Assembly (NCBI RefSeq): GCF_050107715.1
Contig: NZ_JBNILN010000001.1
Span: 124,001 to 188,000 of the forward strand
Direction of reading: 5' to 3'
DNA length: 64,000 nt
Source of the DNA: Metabacillus_B sp050107715
GTDB taxonomy: Bacteria > Bacillota > Bacilli > Bacillales > Bacillaceae
The stretch's first letter is position 1; each line of letters begins with the position of its first letter. The notes beneath the pieces are model-generated. The model was given only the letters and a program-made list of their open reading frames with translations. It ran no database searches and had not been told where the DNA came from. Shown here piece by piece: positions 40,925-49,660 of the stretch. Position numbers and translations under genes: made by a program.

Positions 40925-40954
40925 ACCCCCGGCCCTTTTGCCGGGGGTTTTTTT
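40925..40954 (+). terminator. Terminator of yutI
   Basis: An ACCCCCGG/CCGGGGGT stem with an 8-nt loop and a T-run. Confidence 0.9.
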
Positions 40955-40987
40955 GATGGGCAGAAAAAACTGAAAATTCCAGTATGT

Positions 40988-42949
40988 TTATAAAAATTCA
41001 TCAAACCAGTTCAGGATGGCGTGAAGGCGTTCTACTCTAAGCTTCGGATGGCCGCTTCGGGACAGTTCATGGTTTTGATCTGGAAACCGGATGAATTTGA
41101 CGGTCTTGCCTTTGTTTTTTAAGGTCACATAAAGCTGTTCCGCCTGTTCAATCGGACATCTGTAGTCCTTTTCGCTGTGCAGGATCAGGAGCGGAGTCTC
41201 AATGCTTGCGGCATATTTAAGCGGGGAGTGTTCCCACAGCATCATCGCGTCTTCCGGCATCGCACCACCTACCTCCGATTCAGTGAAGGAGGGTCCAATG
41301 TCACTTACTCCGGAAAAGCTGAGCCAATTGCTGATGGAACGCTGGGTAACAGCGGCTTTAAAACGATTGGTATGCCCGACGATCCAATTTGTCATAAACC
41401 CGCCATAGCTTCCTCCGGCTACACCCAGCCTGCTTGAATTTATAAAATCAAACTGCTCGATCGCTTTATCCACTGCACACATTAAATCTTTAAAATCGCC
41501 GCCTCCGTAATCCCCTCTGACTAAGTTCACAAAATCCTGTCCATACCCCTGGCTTCCCCTTGGATTCGTGTAGAGGATGACATAGCCCTTGGAGGCAAGG
41601 ACCTGGAACTCATGAAAATACGTGTTGGCGTACATCATATGCGGCCCTCCGTGAATCTGGAGAATCACCGGGTATTTTTTTTCCGGATTCCAATCCGCCG
41701 GTTTCATCATCCAGCCGTGAATCGTCCAGCCGTCCTCTGCTTCTGTTTCAAATGGTTCAGGTTTTGATACAGCCGATTTTTGCAGCCATTCTTCATTTAA
41801 ACGGGTCAGTTGGATAGAATCTCCTGTCTGAAAATCAACTTCAAATAATTCTGATGGGAATTCTGGTGTGCTGATGGCCAATACAGCTAAGTGATAACTT
41901 GGGTGCAGTCTCATGCCGCTCACATGCTCAGCTTCCATTCGTACAGGATACATCAGGCCTTCCACTGATCCATAATAAACTCCAGTGCTGCCCCGGTCTG
42001 ATACGATCAGATAAAATCCTTTTGAGTCGGATGTCCATTGAATCCCCGGAAATACAGAACCATATATGGCATCTCCTGCTACAGCATCCCCGGCGTGCAT
42101 ATCCCATTCCCCCGTCAGACAAATCAGGGCTTCATTTGCCAAGTCATACAGCCAAAGCTTCTGAATGGTCGCACTTTTGTATTCCTTCTCATGGCCAAGA
42201 AAAGCTAAATACCTGCCATCCGGTGAAAATTGGGGCTCGCTGAAGATGCCTCTCCCCTCAGTTAGGTTTATATCCTGACCGGTCTGGAGGCTTCGCAGGT
42301 GAACATCTGCTGTCATCCCTTTGCCTGGCCGCTCCTCCGGATAGTGAATATAGGCAAGCCAATCCCGGGAAACTGCCGGGCTTGCTGCATCTCCTTCACA
42401 CGTCAGGAACAGCTCTGTCTCTCCAGTTGTAAGATCGGCAATGAAAAGCTGATTTTTCCGGCCATGCAAGATTCCATCCGCATCCGATTTGTACCGCAGT
42501 TCTGTCAGCTCAAAAGGAATGGGGTGCTCAGGATTATGCAAAGAATTGCCTTTCAAGCTCTCCTCCCGTAAAAAAGAGGTGAACAGCACTCTCTGTTCAT
42601 CCATCCATACAGGATTTTGCGCGCCGCTTTCTGAGCTGGTGATCTGCTTAGCTTCTCCGCCATCTGATTTTATTACGTATAGCTGAGGCTCTCCTGACCG
42701 GCTGGAGATGAAAGCAAGCTTGCCGTCAGGCGACCATCTTGGTGAATGGTTATTGCTCTGCCCGAAGGTCCATTGCTGCATCGAATAATCACTGCGGTCT
42801 ATGACGAATAGATGGGAATGGTACGTATAGGATTCTTGATCAATGGATGCTTCCGAAAAGACGATTCTCTTTCCATCAGGTGAAAAGCGGGGATCAGCCG
42901 GAGTTTTCAGCCGGAATAAATCTTCAGGTGTGATTTTCTCTTTTTTCAT
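40988..42949 (-). CDS. yuxL: S9-family prolyl oligopeptidase-type peptidase (YuxL)
   Basis: 653 residues. An N-terminal beta-propeller of WD40-like repeats (DPRFSPDGKRIVF, SPRWSPDGKLAFIS, EPQFSPDGRYLAF) is followed by an alpha/beta-hydrolase domain with nucleophile Ser in GVAGGSYGGFMTNW (near 510), Asp in LLILHSEKDYRCP and His in FPDQNHELSRSG. This is the acylaminoacyl-peptidase type of S9 enzyme, cytosolic with no signal peptide. The start at ATG 42949 follows AGGGAGTGGTCCTG. Confidence 0.88.
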   Translation of the reverse strand: MKKEKITPEDLFRLKTPADPRFSPDGKRIVFSEASIDQESYTYHSHLFVIDRSDYSMQQWTFGQSNNHSPRWSPDGKLAFISSRSGEPQLYVIKSDGGEAKQITSSESGAQNPVWMDEQRVLFTSFLREESLKGNSLHNPEHPIPFELTELRYKSDADGILHGRKNQLFIADLTTGETELFLTCEGDAASPAVSRDWLAYIHYPEERPGKGMTADVHLRSLQTGQDINLTEGRGIFSEPQFSPDGRYLAFLGHEKEYKSATIQKLWLYDLANEALICLTGEWDMHAGDAVAGDAIYGSVFPGIQWTSDSKGFYLIVSDRGSTGVYYGSVEGLMYPVRMEAEHVSGMRLHPSYHLAVLAISTPEFPSELFEVDFQTGDSIQLTRLNEEWLQKSAVSKPEPFETEAEDGWTIHGWMMKPADWNPEKKYPVILQIHGGPHMMYANTYFHEFQVLASKGYVILYTNPRGSQGYGQDFVNLVRGDYGGGDFKDLMCAVDKAIEQFDFINSSRLGVAGGSYGGFMTNWIVGHTNRFKAAVTQRSISNWLSFSGVSDIGPSFTESEVGGAMPEDAMMLWEHSPLKYAASIETPLLILHSEKDYRCPIEQAEQLYVTLKNKGKTVKFIRFPDQNHELSRSGHPKLRVERLHAILNWFDEFL

Positions 42950-43022
42950 CAGGACCACTCCCTTTTCTTCTCATTATACTTATTTCGGCCTCCGAAAGGG
43001 TTCTCTTTTATGTTTTTCACAC

Positions 43023-43054
43023 AAAAAAAGACACGCTTCCGAATGCGTGCCTTT
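43023..43054 (-). terminator. Terminator of the hom-thrC-thrB operon
   Basis: On the minus strand, AGGCACGC...GCGTGTCT followed by seven T, directly after thrB. Confidence 0.85.
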
Positions 43055-43057
43055 CCT

Positions 43058-43987
43058 TCATAAACTGCCGGTCGGATTAAAGCTTGAAAAACGCTCTACT
43101 GTGCTTCCATGGGCAGGCACATAGAGGCGATCCACTTCACAATCAGGAAACCGGAGGCTGAGTGCCCGGGCGATGCCTGCTCCCTCCCCTTCCTTCGCAA
43201 AACAAATGATAGCAGGACCTGCACCGCTTAAAGCGGCACCGTAGGCTCCTGCTTCTTTTGCAGCCAGCGAAGCCAGCTTTAATTCGGGTGTGAGGGTTCC
43301 TCTGTATGGCTGGTGAAAAAGATCCTTTTCCATCATTTTGCCCGCGAGCGGCCAGTTCCCCGTCATCAGCGCAGCTGTCAGCATATTGCCGACAGCTCCC
43401 GCCTCTACCGCTTTTTTGAAGGGCAAAGAGGCCGGCAGTACGTCTCTGGCATCTTTTGTGTACACTTTATAGGATGGGATGATTACAACCGGCTCCATTT
43501 TAAGCTCAGGAAGATGAACGAGGTGTGTCTCTTCCTCCTGATGGAGGCCTATAACCAGTCCTCCGTAGACAGATGCTCCAGCGTTGTCCGGGTGGTCTTC
43601 CTCCAGGCTCGCATACCTTGCCTTTTCTTCAAGCGTAAGTGCAAGTCCGCATAAAGCATCTGCAAGCTCTACGCCCGCTGTAATAGCGGCGGCACTGCTT
43701 CCAAGTCCTCTGGCTACGGGAATGTCACTCCATACCTTAACATGGCATGGGGGGAGGCTGGCTCCATAAGCTAAGGCTGTGCGCTCTGCCACTTGGCAGA
43801 TCAGGTTATCCTTCCCTTCCGGCAATCCGGCAGTTTCCAGACTTTCTGATTCAAAATACCATTCTTCAGCTAATGATACCGTCAGGATTAAGAACCGGCT
43901 TAATGCGAGTCCGATGGAGTCAAAGCCCGGTCCCAGGTTGGCGGTGCTGCCGGGTACTTTAATCTTTAGCATCTCGCCTTCCTTCAT
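43058..43987 (-). CDS. thrB: Homoserine kinase
   Basis: 309 residues, GHMP kinase family. It has the N-terminal VPGSTANLGPGFDSIG, the ATP loop VARGLGSSAAAI near 90 and the C-terminal GAYGAALSGAGPAIICF. It phosphorylates homoserine for threonine synthesis. Its ATG overlaps the thrC stop (ATGA), so the two genes are translationally coupled. An in-frame ATG five codons later is also preceded by a good site, but the longer form matches the N-terminus of the B. subtilis protein. Confidence 0.95.
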   Translation of the reverse strand: MKEGEMLKIKVPGSTANLGPGFDSIGLALSRFLILTVSLAEEWYFESESLETAGLPEGKDNLICQVAERTALAYGASLPPCHVKVWSDIPVARGLGSSAAAITAGVELADALCGLALTLEEKARYASLEEDHPDNAGASVYGGLVIGLHQEEETHLVHLPELKMEPVVIIPSYKVYTKDARDVLPASLPFKKAVEAGAVGNMLTAALMTGNWPLAGKMMEKDLFHQPYRGTLTPELKLASLAAKEAGAYGAALSGAGPAIICFAKEGEGAGIARALSLRFPDCEVDRLYVPAHGSTVERFSSFNPTGSL

Positions 43988-45045
43988 ACGGTTTGCACTC
44001 CTTCCAGCCGCTCCAGCATACTTGCTTCATCATTCGGTAGAGAAACCGGCTTTATTTCATTTCGGTCAATTGCCGTATTAGGGTCCTTGAGCCCATTTCC
44101 AGTCAGAACGGATACGACACGGATACCTTTAGGAAGATCGCCATTCCGGAGCTGTTTCATGACTCCTGCAATGGAAGCACATGAAGCAGGCTCCGCAAAA
44201 ATCCCTTCTGTCCGGGCCAGCAATTTATAAGCTTCGACAATCTCCTCATCTGTCACCTCATCGATTTTTCCTCCGGACTGACTGGCTGCAGCAACAGCAA
44301 GATCCCAGCTTGCGGGATTGCCAATCCGGATTGCAGTCGCGATTGTCTCGGGCTGCTTAATCACTTCGTTCCGGACAATGGCGGCTGCTCCCTCTGCCTC
44401 AAAGCCTCTCATCTGAGGCAAGCCTGTTTGGTGCTTGCCGTTGTATTCTACAAACCCTTTCCAATACGCTGAAATATTTCCAGCATTGCCGACAGGGATG
44501 GATAAAACATCCGGGGCTCCGCCAAGAACATCGCACACTTCAAATGCAGCCGTTTTTTGTCCTTCAAGCCGGTAAGGATTGACAGAGTTGACGAGTGTAA
44601 TCGGCAGTTTTTCACATACACTTCTTACAATCTTGAGTGCATCATCAAAATTTCCTGGAATTTCATAAATATCTGCCCCGTACATAACCGCCTGTGCAAG
44701 CTTTCCGAGAGCGATTTTCCCCTCCGGAATAACCACGATGCATTTCATTCCCGCTCTGGCAGCATAGGCGGCTGCGGCGGCCGATGTATTTCCCGTTGAT
44801 GCGCACATGACAGTGCTGCTGCCTGACTCTTTCGCTTTTGCTGCAGCCAATACCATTCCCCGGTCCTTAAATGACCCGGTTGGATTGGTTCCTTCCGTCT
44901 TCACATACCAATCGATCCCGAATTGCTCTGAAAGGCTGGATAGCCGGATAAGCGGTGTATTTCCTTCATTAAGAGACAGAGAGGGGGTGCGGTCCGTTAC
45001 CGGCAAATAGTCCTTATACGCTTTAAGCAATCCGCCCCAGCTCAT
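43984..45045 (-). CDS. thrC: Threonine synthase
   Basis: 353 residues, PLP-dependent. The cofactor Lys is in NPTGSFKDRGM near 60, the SNAG-type phosphate loop in CASTGNTSAAAAAYAARAGM, and GNAGNISAYWKG binds the PLP phosphate. It converts phosphohomoserine to threonine. It starts 4 bp before the end of hom and overlaps thrB by 4 bp, the middle gene of a compact three-gene operon. Confidence 0.96.
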   Translation of the reverse strand: MSWGGLLKAYKDYLPVTDRTPSLSLNEGNTPLIRLSSLSEQFGIDWYVKTEGTNPTGSFKDRGMVLAAAKAKESGSSTVMCASTGNTSAAAAAYAARAGMKCIVVIPEGKIALGKLAQAVMYGADIYEIPGNFDDALKIVRSVCEKLPITLVNSVNPYRLEGQKTAAFEVCDVLGGAPDVLSIPVGNAGNISAYWKGFVEYNGKHQTGLPQMRGFEAEGAAAIVRNEVIKQPETIATAIRIGNPASWDLAVAAASQSGGKIDEVTDEEIVEAYKLLARTEGIFAEPASCASIAGVMKQLRNGDLPKGIRVVSVLTGNGLKDPNTAIDRNEIKPVSLPNDEASMLERLEGVQTV

Positions 45046-46340
45046 ACCCCGCCATTCCCTTCAACTCGATACGTGCTTTTCACCTGCGAAACAACCTCTA
45101 AATCGTCAAGCTGAGATTGAATTTCGTCAAAATCCTTTTGGGATGCGTGGTGTGTTACGATGACAATCTCTGCAAGTTCACTGTTCTTCAATGGAAGCTG
45201 CAGAATTTTTTCAAAGCTCACTCCGCGCTGGGAGAACAGGCCGGTAATCTTAGCGAGGGCGCCAACTTGATCCTTTACATGAATGCGGAGAAAATGCTGC
45301 GCAGAAATCTCCTCCGGTTCTTTCATCTGTTTCTCATATTGGGGAGCGACCGCACTTCTTCCATTTACTCCAAGTCTCATATTTTTCATGATACCCACTA
45401 GGTCAGACACCACCGCTGTAGCTGTCGGCATGCTGCCTGCGCCCGGTCCGTAAAACATGGTTTCCCCTACCGCTTCTCCATATACATAGACGGCGTTGTA
45501 CTCGTCATTGACCGCTGAAAGCGGATGGTGGTCCGGGAGAAGCGTCGGCTCCACGCTTACTTCAATTCTGTTTGCCTGACGATGGGCAATGCCAATCAGC
45601 TTCATCGTGTATCCAAGCCGTTTGCTGTAGCTGATATCGTCATCCGAAACGGCTGATATCCCTCTTACTTGGACGTCCTGCAAATCAACGTTCATAGAAA
45701 AGCCAAGCCGTGCCAAAATCGCCATTTTCCTTGCTGCATCCAGCCCTTCCACATCTGCTGTCGGATCAGATTCGGCGTAGCCGAGATCCTGGGCTTCTTT
45801 CAGTACTTCAGCATATGGGCTGCCATGCTTGCTCATCTTTGTCAGGATAAAATTTGTTGTGCCGTTTACAATTCCCATCATTTTCGTGATCCGGTCAGAT
45901 GCAAGACCATCCACAAGACTCCTGAGAATCGGGATGCCTCCAGCAACACTCGCTTCATAAAACAGGTCACACCCGTTAGTTGTAGCAGCAGCGAGCAGCT
46001 CTGATCCGTACAGAGCCATTAAATCCTTGTTGGCAGTGACAACCTGCTTCTTTTTATTCAGGGCTTCCAGCAAGTATTCTTTTGTTTGTTCAATCCCGCC
46101 CATTACTTCAATTAATACGTCGATCTTTGGATCCTGGATCACTTCATACGGATCTGTCGTAAGCAAAGAGGGGTCCACGTCAATCAGCCGCTGTTTGTCT
46201 TTTTCCCTGACAAGGATTTTTCTTATTTCAACCGGACAGCCTACAAGATGCATTAATTTGTCCTGATGTTCCCGAATGATTTTCACAACGCCGCTCCCAA
46301 CCGTACCTAAACCAAGCAGTCCTACTTGAATTGCTTCCAT
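45042..46340 (-). CDS. hom: Homoserine dehydrogenase
   Basis: 432 residues. NAD(P) loop VGLLGLGTVGSGVVKII, substrate domain with VTANKDLMA and EASVAGGIPILRSL, GIVNGTTNFILTKM, and a C-terminal ACT domain (FLRIHVKDQVGALAKITGLF) for feedback inhibition by threonine. The start at ATG 46340 follows GAGAGGAGACCGTGTAC. The 185-bp leader region upstream shows no T-box or riboswitch hallmark that I can recognise. Confidence 0.96.
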   Translation of the reverse strand: MEAIQVGLLGLGTVGSGVVKIIREHQDKLMHLVGCPVEIRKILVREKDKQRLIDVDPSLLTTDPYEVIQDPKIDVLIEVMGGIEQTKEYLLEALNKKKQVVTANKDLMALYGSELLAAATTNGCDLFYEASVAGGIPILRSLVDGLASDRITKMMGIVNGTTNFILTKMSKHGSPYAEVLKEAQDLGYAESDPTADVEGLDAARKMAILARLGFSMNVDLQDVQVRGISAVSDDDISYSKRLGYTMKLIGIAHRQANRIEVSVEPTLLPDHHPLSAVNDEYNAVYVYGEAVGETMFYGPGAGSMPTATAVVSDLVGIMKNMRLGVNGRSAVAPQYEKQMKEPEEISAQHFLRIHVKDQVGALAKITGLFSQRGVSFEKILQLPLKNSELAEIVIVTHHASQKDFDEIQSQLDDLEVVSQVKSTYRVEGNGGV

Positions 46341-46525
46341 GTACACGGTCTCCTCTCTTTTAAAAGCACAAATGTCCTCTTAAGAAGTACATTTGTATTT
46401 ATGTAATAGACAATTTATATATAGTTGCATTATAAATCCCGTCATATTATTTTACAAGGCTGAATTTTCAGCTAACTAATCCTGTAAACGCTTCCGATAA
46501 CGTCCCGCCTGATTTTACCAGTCTA

Positions 46526-46562
46526 AAAAAAACCTGCCCATATTGTACCGGGACAGGTTTAC
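46526..46562 (-). terminator. Terminator of yutH
   Basis: A stem AAACCTG(T/C)CC with its complement, then eight T on the minus strand; it overlaps the yutH stop codon. Confidence 0.82.
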
Positions 46563-47566
46563 GCAAGCCAATGAAGGACGGGCAGCTGAATTCTGCGGGT
46601 TCTCATCGAGAGCATGCCTGAGTAGGATCTTAAAAATTGTTCATACTCTGAGGAGCGCTGAAGAAGTTCATGCAGCTTTTTCTCATAGTGAGGTTTATTG
46701 GAATCAGAAGCAAGATAATAATCCTCAATGCATTCAAAATAATGAATCGGAAAAAGCAGCCGGCTGTAAACAAGCCGCCAGGAAAAAGAAGACAGCGGAA
46801 CCGTCCGGTCATAGTCGGCAAGGAAGCTGCCTCCCTCACGCTTTAAATCTTCTGGATGCTGAAGAAATTCATGCCGGAGGTACTCTGCAAGATCCCGGCT
46901 TGCGTGGTCAAAAACCCAGTCTGTTGGAAGCTTCATTGGATATTCCTTTTTCCAGACAGCGGAATGAAAGCGGTTGTGGCAGATCGTGGCAGAGTCTGAT
47001 GCCTGCGGTTCATCATCCAGCTCGGTATCCACGAGGTACTGGATACCATTTTCTGCCAATCCAAGATAATAAGGGAAGGATTCAATAAACAGTTTTTCAA
47101 AATGGTCAAGCGGGTGTGCCTGAACCTTCCCTCTCCAAAACGCCTCAAGCTGATCGAGCCGCTTTTCCCATAATTCCTTCCACTGTCCTATCCGCTTCGT
47201 TTTATCGGCCTGATAAGGGAAGCTGCGGGCCCTTTGGTGAAACTGCGCCAGCTCTCTCCCAGTGGATTGGCTGCGGGAAACAAGCCGGTCCGGACATTTT
47301 AAGACGGCAAAGCGTTTCCCGTTTCTTTCTGCCGACAATGTTCCGGTTACGCTCGGCCAGAATGCTGCAACGTATGGTTCTCTTTTTTCCTGTAAATACT
47401 GACTCATATAATAAAGCTCATACAGCTCCTGTTCATCCATATGCTGGACAGGAATCAGCATTCCGATTGTACCGTGGATCCGGAAGGCATCATAGCTCCC
47501 GGCTTTAAATACTTCCGGCACCTGAAGCCCAAAGTGTTCTTTTAAGAAATCTTTCAGGGGGACCAT
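46559..47566 (-). CDS. yutH: Spore coat-associated protein YutH (CotS family)
   Basis: 335 residues of the CotS/YutH family, a kinase-like fold with weakened catalytic motifs. Recognisable pieces are LKCPDRLVSRSQSTGRELAQ, ATICHNRFHSAVWKKEYPMK (where an aminoglycoside-kinase-like CHxDxxxxN would be expected; it reads CHNRFHSA) and DLAEYLRHEFL. The missing Asp suggests it cannot transfer phosphate by the usual mechanism. YutH is a spore coat protein in B. subtilis. Confidence 0.85.
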   Translation of the reverse strand: MVPLKDFLKEHFGLQVPEVFKAGSYDAFRIHGTIGMLIPVQHMDEQELYELYYMSQYLQEKREPYVAAFWPSVTGTLSAERNGKRFAVLKCPDRLVSRSQSTGRELAQFHQRARSFPYQADKTKRIGQWKELWEKRLDQLEAFWRGKVQAHPLDHFEKLFIESFPYYLGLAENGIQYLVDTELDDEPQASDSATICHNRFHSAVWKKEYPMKLPTDWVFDHASRDLAEYLRHEFLQHPEDLKREGGSFLADYDRTVPLSSFSWRLVYSRLLFPIHYFECIEDYYLASDSNKPHYEKKLHELLQRSSEYEQFLRSYSGMLSMRTRRIQLPVLHWLA

Positions 47567-47734
47567 CTCCGTTTCAGCAGTCTTACCCTATCCTAATCAG
47601 AGCCATAAAGGAATATGCTAATTTTTGATGGCGTTCGCTCACACCTTTTTCAGCAGAATGTATACCATAATAAGAAAATCTAATTTATTTTAAAGCTCTG
47701 TTAAAATTTGTGTTGATTACCGATGCCGGCATTC

Positions 47735-47840
47735 GTTTATCCAAGGGCGCTGTGCCTCCCAAGCGTGCAGCGTCTTCAGGAACTCACGCCTTCCGCTTCA
47801 GCCAGCAGGTGCAGCAAAAGCAGCATGAAGCTTTAACACA
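47735..47840. repeat. Degenerate intergenic repeat (copy B)
   Basis: It shares, in the same order as 12690-12800, TTATCCA-GGGCG, TGTGCCTCC, AGCG, GCGT, CTCAC, CTTCCGCTTCA and CAGC-G-TG. Like that copy it lies in a gene-free gap (47567-47896). The rest of the gap must hold the promoters of yutH and yutG; no clear -35/-10 pair was picked out. Confidence 0.55.
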
Positions 47841-47896
47841 GCCATTTTTTATAGAAGATTAAAACAGATAGGATGATGCGGATGGAGAAGCGCAGC

Positions 47897-48379
47897 ATGG
47901 ATATAGTAGAAAAAAAAGCCCGTGAAATGATGGCAGCACGCGGAGTTCAAACAAAGGACATAGCAGAGCTTGTGTATTTTCTGCAAAAAAAATATCATCC
48001 TGAGCTAGAGCTGGATGACTGTCTGGCAAACGTAGAAAGAGTCCTTGCTAAGAGGGAAGTGCAAAATGCCATTTTAACAGGGATTCAGCTGGATATGCTC
48101 GCAGAAAAGAACATGCTTGAGGAACCGCTTCAAAGCATTATTGCAAGTGATGAGGGCTTATACGGGGTGGACGAGATTATGGCCTTTTCCATCGTCAACA
48201 TATATGGCTCCATCGGGTTTACGAATTACGGCTACATTGATAAAGAAAAACCAGGGATTCTCCAATTTCTGAATGATAAATCGACGGGTATGTGCCATAC
48301 CTTTCTTGACGATCTGGTCGGCGCAATTGCGGCTGCTGCATCGAGCAGGCTCGCGCACAGGGCTGCAAATACAGAGTAA
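47897..48379 (+). CDS. yutG: Phosphatidylglycerophosphatase A-family protein (YutG)
   Basis: About 160 residues of the PgpA family as found in Firmicutes: ARGVQTKDIAELVYFLQKKY, the REVQNAILTGIQLDMLAEK block, LYGVDEIMAFSIVNIYGSIG and the C-terminal FLDDLVGAIAAAASSRLAH. PgpA removes phosphate from phosphatidylglycerophosphate; the Bacillus branch is soluble and its activity is unproved. The start is uncertain: ATG 47897 has GGAG 9 nt upstream, but ATGs at 47873 and 47882 are in frame. Confidence 0.82.
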   Translation: MDIVEKKAREMMAARGVQTKDIAELVYFLQKKYHPELELDDCLANVERVLAKREVQNAILTGIQLDMLAEKNMLEEPLQSIIASDEGLYGVDEIMAFSIVNIYGSIGFTNYGYIDKEKPGILQFLNDKSTGMCHTFLDDLVGAIAAAASSRLAHRAANTE

Positions 48380-48406
48380 AAGCCGGGAGGTATTCCCCGG
48401 CTTTTG
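48378..48406. terminator. Bidirectional terminator (yutG / yutF)
   Basis: An AAAGCCGGG-A/T-CCCCGGCTTT stem with T-runs on both strands, between the convergent genes. Confidence 0.85.
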
Positions 48407-49177
48407 TTAAATGCGGCTAAACCATTCCTCCAGGGAATGAACTGCATAAGTGGGCTGTATTTCCACTGCCTCAAGATGCTCCTTTAATGTTACCCCTGTG
48501 TGGACAATTAAGGTATCCATTCCAGTGCGGATTCCTGCCATAATATCCGTAGCATAATTGTCCCCTACCATTAATGTATCCTCTTTGGCTGTTCCGAGCA
48601 CTTCGAGTGCCTGCTCCATAATAATTGGCTCAGGCTTGCCGATAAAAGTCGGTTCTATCCCGGTGGAAACAGCGATGACGGATGTTAAAGAGCCATTGCC
48701 GGGGAGCAATCCGCGTTCTGTGGGGATGGCGATGTCGCCGTTTGTCGAGATGAAGCGCGCGCCATTTCTGACCGCTAAGCAGGCTTTGGCCAGCTTCTCG
48801 TACGTAATTCCCCGGTCAATGCCGACTACTGCAAAATCTGCCGTCTCATCTCCCTCTTCAAAGCCTTTATCCGCGAGAGCCTCTCGGATTCCTTCTTCCC
48901 CAATGATATACACAGATCTTCCTGCCTTCTGTTCATCCATATAATTAGCGGTTGCCTGGGAAGTGGTGAAAACTTGCTCCGGCAAACATGGAATGTCAAA
49001 AGCATTCAATTTTTCCGCCACTTTTTCAGGAGTTGCAGAAGAATTGTTCGTAACAAATAAATACGGGATTTCTTTTTCCTTTAATAGCCTTACAAATTGT
49101 CCCGCTTCCTCAATCCGCTCCGTACCTTTATACATGGTCCCGTCCAGGTCAATTAAGTACCCTTTGTATGATTTCAT
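48407..49177 (-). CDS. yutF: HAD-IIA family sugar phosphatase (YutF, NagD type)
   Basis: 256 residues. The four HAD motifs are present: GYLIDLDGTMYKG (nucleophile Asp), FVTNNSSATP, the GKPEPIIM Lys and MVGDNYATDIMAG. It belongs to the NagD/AraL group that dephosphorylates small sugar phosphates. The start at 49177 follows GAGGAGTGAGCAGC. yutE lies upstream with a 31-bp gap, so the two are probably co-transcribed. Confidence 0.88.
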   Translation of the reverse strand: MKSYKGYLIDLDGTMYKGTERIEEAGQFVRLLKEKEIPYLFVTNNSSATPEKVAEKLNAFDIPCLPEQVFTTSQATANYMDEQKAGRSVYIIGEEGIREALADKGFEEGDETADFAVVGIDRGITYEKLAKACLAVRNGARFISTNGDIAIPTERGLLPGNGSLTSVIAVSTGIEPTFIGKPEPIIMEQALEVLGTAKEDTLMVGDNYATDIMAGIRTGMDTLIVHTGVTLKEHLEAVEIQPTYAVHSLEEWFSRI

Positions 49178-49208
49178 GCTGCTCACTCCTCTAAAGCCGT
49201 TTGAAAAA

Positions 49209-49646
49209 TTACTTCTTGAAGGCCGAAACCGGTCCAAGCTCGTTCAGCAAATACTTGCGGACTTTTTCAGGAAATGCTTGCAGGACGGTAAACTGCCTTT
49301 GTAAAAGCTGTTCAAGCTGGCCGGTGTCAGCTGACAGATAGTCCTGAATAAGTGATTTTCTGAAAGCAACCAGCTCTTTCAAGCCGCCTTCATCCTCAGC
49401 ACCGATTACTTTCTCATCAAGCAGAATGTCGATGATGTCCTCATAACTGCCTGGATCTCTCATAATAAATCCATCAATAAGTGCATTGCCCGTATCGAGT
49501 ACACTTTCCATCAGCAAATGTCCAAGCCTTTGCAAAGCAAGCTTTTCCATCTTTGTCTCAAACGCTTCTGTTTCTGAAAAAAATCCTGTCAGTTCCTCCA
49601 TCAGCTTCAGCGTCTCTTCTATTTTCCCCCGGTCTACAAAGTACAT
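49209..49646 (-). CDS. yutE: DUF86/HepT-fold protein (YutE)
   Basis: 145 residues, a helical bundle of the DUF86 family, which includes HepT ribonuclease toxins. HepT uses an R-X4-H-X-Y motif; the corresponding segment here reads RKSLIQDY, with Gln where His is expected, so ribonuclease activity is doubtful. No MntA/HepN nucleotidyltransferase antitoxin is encoded next to it. In Bacillus the gene is a conserved single-copy member of the yut cluster, pointing to a housekeeping role. Confidence 0.8.
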   Translation of the reverse strand: MYFVDRGKIEETLKLMEELTGFFSETEAFETKMEKLALQRLGHLLMESVLDTGNALIDGFIMRDPGSYEDIIDILLDEKVIGAEDEGGLKELVAFRKSLIQDYLSADTGQLEQLLQRQFTVLQAFPEKVRKYLLNELGPVSAFKK

Positions 49647-49660
49647 GCTGTCATCCCCTT

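Noticed and set aside
46347..46525. T-box or riboswitch in front of hom.
   Set aside because: The leader is short and AT-rich; no AGGGUGGNACCGCG-type T-box sequence or alternative terminator could be found.
46543..47088. Plus-strand frame of 181 codons opposite yutH.
   Set aside because: Shadow of yutH; composition atypical and no start signal.
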